Part shown: in pieces, positions 60,865-64,000 of the stretch
Numbering within the stretch: the stretch's first letter is position 1
How the letters are laid out: every line of letters starts with the position of its first letter
The notes under the pieces: model-generated
Told to the model about the DNA's origin: nothing
Databases searched by the model: none
The model's input: the letters and a program-made list of their open reading frames with translations, nothing else
Program-made: the position numbers and the translations under genes
DNA from: Phylloscopus collybita
Taxonomy: Eukaryota > Chordata > Aves > Passeriformes > Phylloscopidae
DNA: 64,000 nt
Assembly: GCA_027886175.1 (NCBI GenBank)
Contig: JAJNNQ010000018.1
Location: forward strand, 17,651,001 to 17,715,000
Reading direction: 5' to 3'

Positions 60865-62985
60865 TTTTTACATTTTTCCATTTAGTAATATTGCACTTCT
60901 GTTATATCTATTCCTTGTCAACGTTACTTCTAGGCTTTGATGCTTCAATAAAATAATGTTTTCATGTTCAGTTCAGAAAATGCTATCAGGACATATTTGT
61001 GTTTAAACACTTTTCAGTGGAAGGAATTATTAAAGAAAGCCCCTAAAAACACGCCTGTTGATCTCTGATTATGTGAAGCATCTTTCATCTCGATTATTTG
61101 CTAGATTTATCTCTTTAGCATTGCTTTTATAGGAACAGGAAAGAACACTATTCAAAACACATTAAAGAATAGAAAAAGAGCTGATATTTCCTCTTATTGT
61201 TCAAGTGACATCTCAAGCATGAAACAAAACGTGAAGAGTGAGTCAATATCTTGAAAGCAAAAAAACACAGAATTGATCTTTTTATATAAGTGGTTCCATT
61301 TGTTGAGCTGAAGTGGGAGTCCCAGATACTTTCCACTAATGCAAAATCAGACCACATCAGTTTAACCTAAATACCCAGAAGTGGATTTGGTAGCTTGACA
61401 TCTTTGAAAGCTCAGCAGTAAAGTTCAGCCATCTCCCAGAAGGTTCCATGGAGGAGCAGCACTAATTAAGGTCTTCTCACCCTTTGCTTTCGCTTTTCCT
61501 TGTTCTTGTGCATGTCTTTGCCCTGGGAACAAGGCTGAGATTTGGTGCATTGAGCAAATTTCATTCCTTGGCCAGCAGGCAAAGCTGGACGTGTAGGGAC
61601 TGAATTGCAGGAGACGCTGCATGGCCTGGGAACCCTGTAGAAGCTCCCCTAGCACCCCAAAACCCAGGAGAGATTCTTCTCCTTGCCAAGGAAGGCTTAC
61701 CATGAGCTCCTCTTTTTAATCTGAATTGTAGATGTTCACTGCAGGGAAAGGTGGAGGAAAGAGATATCCCAAGACACACCTAACACTGATGGTAGTGATG
61801 CTGAGCATGTGAAGCATGACCTGGATGCTCTGCAAGAGCTGTGCCCATGCTTTTAGGGCTGAACAGACTGAAGTAGCTGCCTTGTGCTATCCAGAAGCAC
61901 CGAGCTGCCTTCTTGCAACTATCCACACCTTCCTAATGTGCCTTCAGAGGCAACTAGAAACACCTGCCCTGTTTGTGAGGTGTAGAGTGTTCTTGCTAAA
62001 GTGCTGTCTCTTTATCAGGGCACTCTTTATCAGGATTGAGCTCCAGTTCAGGCAACTGTGAGCACCTTGTACACTTTTATTATTAATTCTGTTGCTGTTC
62101 ATTTTCTTATTTCATTGGTGTTTTCGGTGAATTGTTCTTATCTCAACCTGTGATCTTTGTCTTTTGTGATTCCAGTTCTCCTCTTCAGCCCCAATAGGTT
62201 TGGAGTTTAGATGGGAATACTAAATGGGAGAATACCATTCCTAAATCATGACAACATAGCACTAGATTCCTCTGGGCAAGATATAACAGGCCACTGATAA
62301 GTGCATGCTGCTGCTAATGGAGTTTGCAAATCTGTAATCAGTGTAAACACTTTGTGTCTGGCAATTACCTACACTGGGTGGAATGGTGTATCCCAGAGTT
62401 TCAAAAGAATCTTTTGCAATTGTGATGGGGTTCTTCTCTCCATGCTGGGTATTGCCAAGTTGAGGGTAGCTATGTTGTCTAGGGCAATAGAGGAGTCCTG
62501 TCTACAGGAACCATACAGGAATGGCTTGTATGCTGAGCCTTGTTCAGGAAAATTGCTCTGAGCTGACCTCTCAGCTGAGCACCTTTGTGTAACAGGGTAC
62601 GTGTTTGTAGAGAAAGGGTCATCTGTGTAATGAGAGCCCAAAGTGAACAGGATGCTTGTCAGAGGCTATGCTGGAGATTTGGGGCATTCCACATGCTGGC
62701 TGCATATCTTCAAAGGTTCCTGCATGCAGAGACAAGAGGTATGGGAGATGGGAGCCAGCCTGTCAGAATGCTGAATGCACCAGCTGCCTATGTGACTGCC
62801 GTGGGCTTGGGCCTTGAGATCCACTGACCCTGAGCCTGAACATGGATCATTTTTATAGCCAGAAGAGATGTATCCTGTGGTGTTTCTGGGCAGACCTATT
62901 TGCTGATTAACCGTGATGGCCTTGGATTCTAATAATGCAGTCATTTTAAGGCTAATGTAGCAAATTTAAGCAGTGAAGACCTTTC
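60865..62985. other. Intergenic sequence
   Basis: No recognised gene. The part at 62280-62850 is more GC-balanced, with overlapping frames on both strands (62301-62561 +, 62585-62827 +, 62666-62944 -), but has no family signature. Confidence 0.4.
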
Positions 62986-63510
62986 AGGTGACACTCGTGT
63001 AAAGATTCCACTTTAAAAATAAAGTAGGATTAGGAAGAACATATTAGCTAAAACATTTGGCAGCTATTTTGGACTTGACATCATAATTCTTGTGAATTAA
63101 TGAGGGTTATCTGTAATATTCTGGCAAACTTTTCGTTCTCTGTTCCTTGTTTATCAGCTCTATTATCCCTTGTCATGTTTTTAGTCTAAGCTAAGAGACT
63201 AATCAGAAGCCAGATAAAATAGCCTGAAAGATCTCTGCTGATTTCAGACATCTCTGGAGCAGACTCTAATGCTAGTAATCTCTTAGAATACAAACCCAGT
63301 TTTGAAGGCATTTGTACTGATGGAATAACTGCTTGCTCCAGGAAGTTACTCTGCATTTCCATCGTTTAAACTTTTCTCCTTTTATTCACCTGCGCACCAC
63401 CAGACAGTGCCTCTGTGCTTTATTAATAACAGTGAGTAACAGACAGTGATTGTATCCTCATGCCCTCTTTCTATTAGGTTCTGAGCAGATTTGGATGAGT
63501 AAAAGCTTTA
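62986..63510. other. Repeat-free, higher-complexity intergenic stretch (candidate conserved element)
   Basis: Balanced, repeat-free text with many AT-core words (GTGAATTAATGAGG near 63093, GACTAATCAG near 63198, GCTAGTAATCTC near 63272). By eye it is like a conserved non-coding element. No evidence beyond appearance. Confidence 0.22.
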
Positions 63511-64000
63511 TGCCTCAGATTCACCTTTTATTTGTGCCACTTAAATTTTTCATCTATATAAAGTTATTTTCCCTCTTCAGTCCTTCCCTGTCCTCTCCTG
63601 CCTCTGGCTGCTCCTCAGCATTTTAGTCAATAGGAGCTTCAATCGGTGCAAGCACATTAGGAATTAGCCCAAGAGCAAGTGTGTTATGAGAAAGTTTCCT
63701 ATTATTTCATAAGAGAAGATAAAAGCAAAGGAAAGAACCAAGTACACTGAGCAAAACAAGGACAACAGGCAAGTACAGGATCAAGGAGGGAAGATCTATT
63801 AAACTTGCATTCAACTCGGTGGAAAGAGAAGGGGCCAAGGCATGTAGTGTGTCTGCAATTATCATACAGTGCTTTGGGATGGTGATTTCCAGTATGCTCT
63901 TTCCCATTTTGTTTAATTTTTAATTCAAATTGTGTACTAAAAATAGGCAGCATTTTGGAGCTGAAAAGATGTGAATGGCATAGAAATAAAAACCAGAAAC
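63511..64000. other. Intergenic sequence at the right edge
   Basis: No recognised gene or repeat. The minus-strand frames at 63702-63953 are hydrophobic chance frames. Confidence 0.4.

Noticed and set aside
1..64000. CRISPR arrays, tRNA, rRNA, operons, prophage or other mobile defence systems
   Set aside because: The window is vertebrate nuclear DNA. No cloverleaf-like A/B-box gene, no rRNA text, no regularly spaced palindromic repeats and no dense coding region were seen.

Overview
The window looks like nuclear DNA from a bird, most likely a neoavian or passerine species. It is AT-rich and almost gene-free. It carries at least eight pieces of CR1 LINE, the dominant bird retroposon, in both orientations. 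It also carries solo-LTR-like pieces of avian endogenous retroviruses, including one at 511-1024 that I recognise as a very common bird LTR. There are no operons, no bacterial-type genes, no CRISPR array and no viral coding region. I place the host by repeat content and from memory, not by alignment.

Only one protein-coding element is well supported: the terminal coding exon of EFCAB11 (EF-hand calcium-binding domain 11) on the + strand at 35119-35218. A good splice acceptor precedes it, and a 3' UTR with overlapping ATTAAA/AATAAA poly(A) signals follows it near 35708-35717. On that reading, bases 1-35118 are the last intron of EFCAB11. I searched them for the preceding exon by its expected junction and did not find it, so that intron is probably longer than 35 kb. 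From about 35.74 kb to the end the sequence would be intergenic. In mammals the next gene on this side of EFCAB11 is FOXN3 in the same orientation; that is synteny knowledge, and no FOXN3 exon was seen here.

Layout. 0-35 kb: intron with a minus-strand ERV LTR (511-1024), CR1 pieces (5.4, 8.1, 27.2 and 32.3 kb), simple repeats (T51 at 7780, GGAA repeat at 13.18 kb, TA tract at 13.72 kb, GGGAGA repeat at 16.11 kb, G18 at 22.88 kb), an old MIR-like SINE (15.35 kb), a diverged L3/CR1-type LINE (21.4-22.3 kb), a repeat at 29.27 kb that recurs at 43.46 kb, and a second minus-strand LTR directly after the CR1 at 32.3-33.3 kb. 35.1-35.7 kb: EFCAB11 last exon and 3' UTR. 36-64 kb: intergenic sequence with more CR1 fragments (38.7, 40.1, 45.2, 48.2 and 50.0 kb), a GC-rich island holding a 39-bp minisatellite (49.30-49.55 kb), an A31 tract that may end a retroposed transcript (50.64 kb), and several repeat-free stretches that could be conserved regulatory elements.

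The long open reading frames in the window are explained by repeats (minisatellite, GGAA and GGGAGA arrays, CR1 reverse-transcriptase remnants) or look like chance. I found no convincing undescribed system. The best items for follow-up are the extended C-terminus of EFCAB11, the ancient LINE and SINE relics, the six-frame-open minisatellite, two exact hairpins, and a few candidate exons and regulatory stretches.
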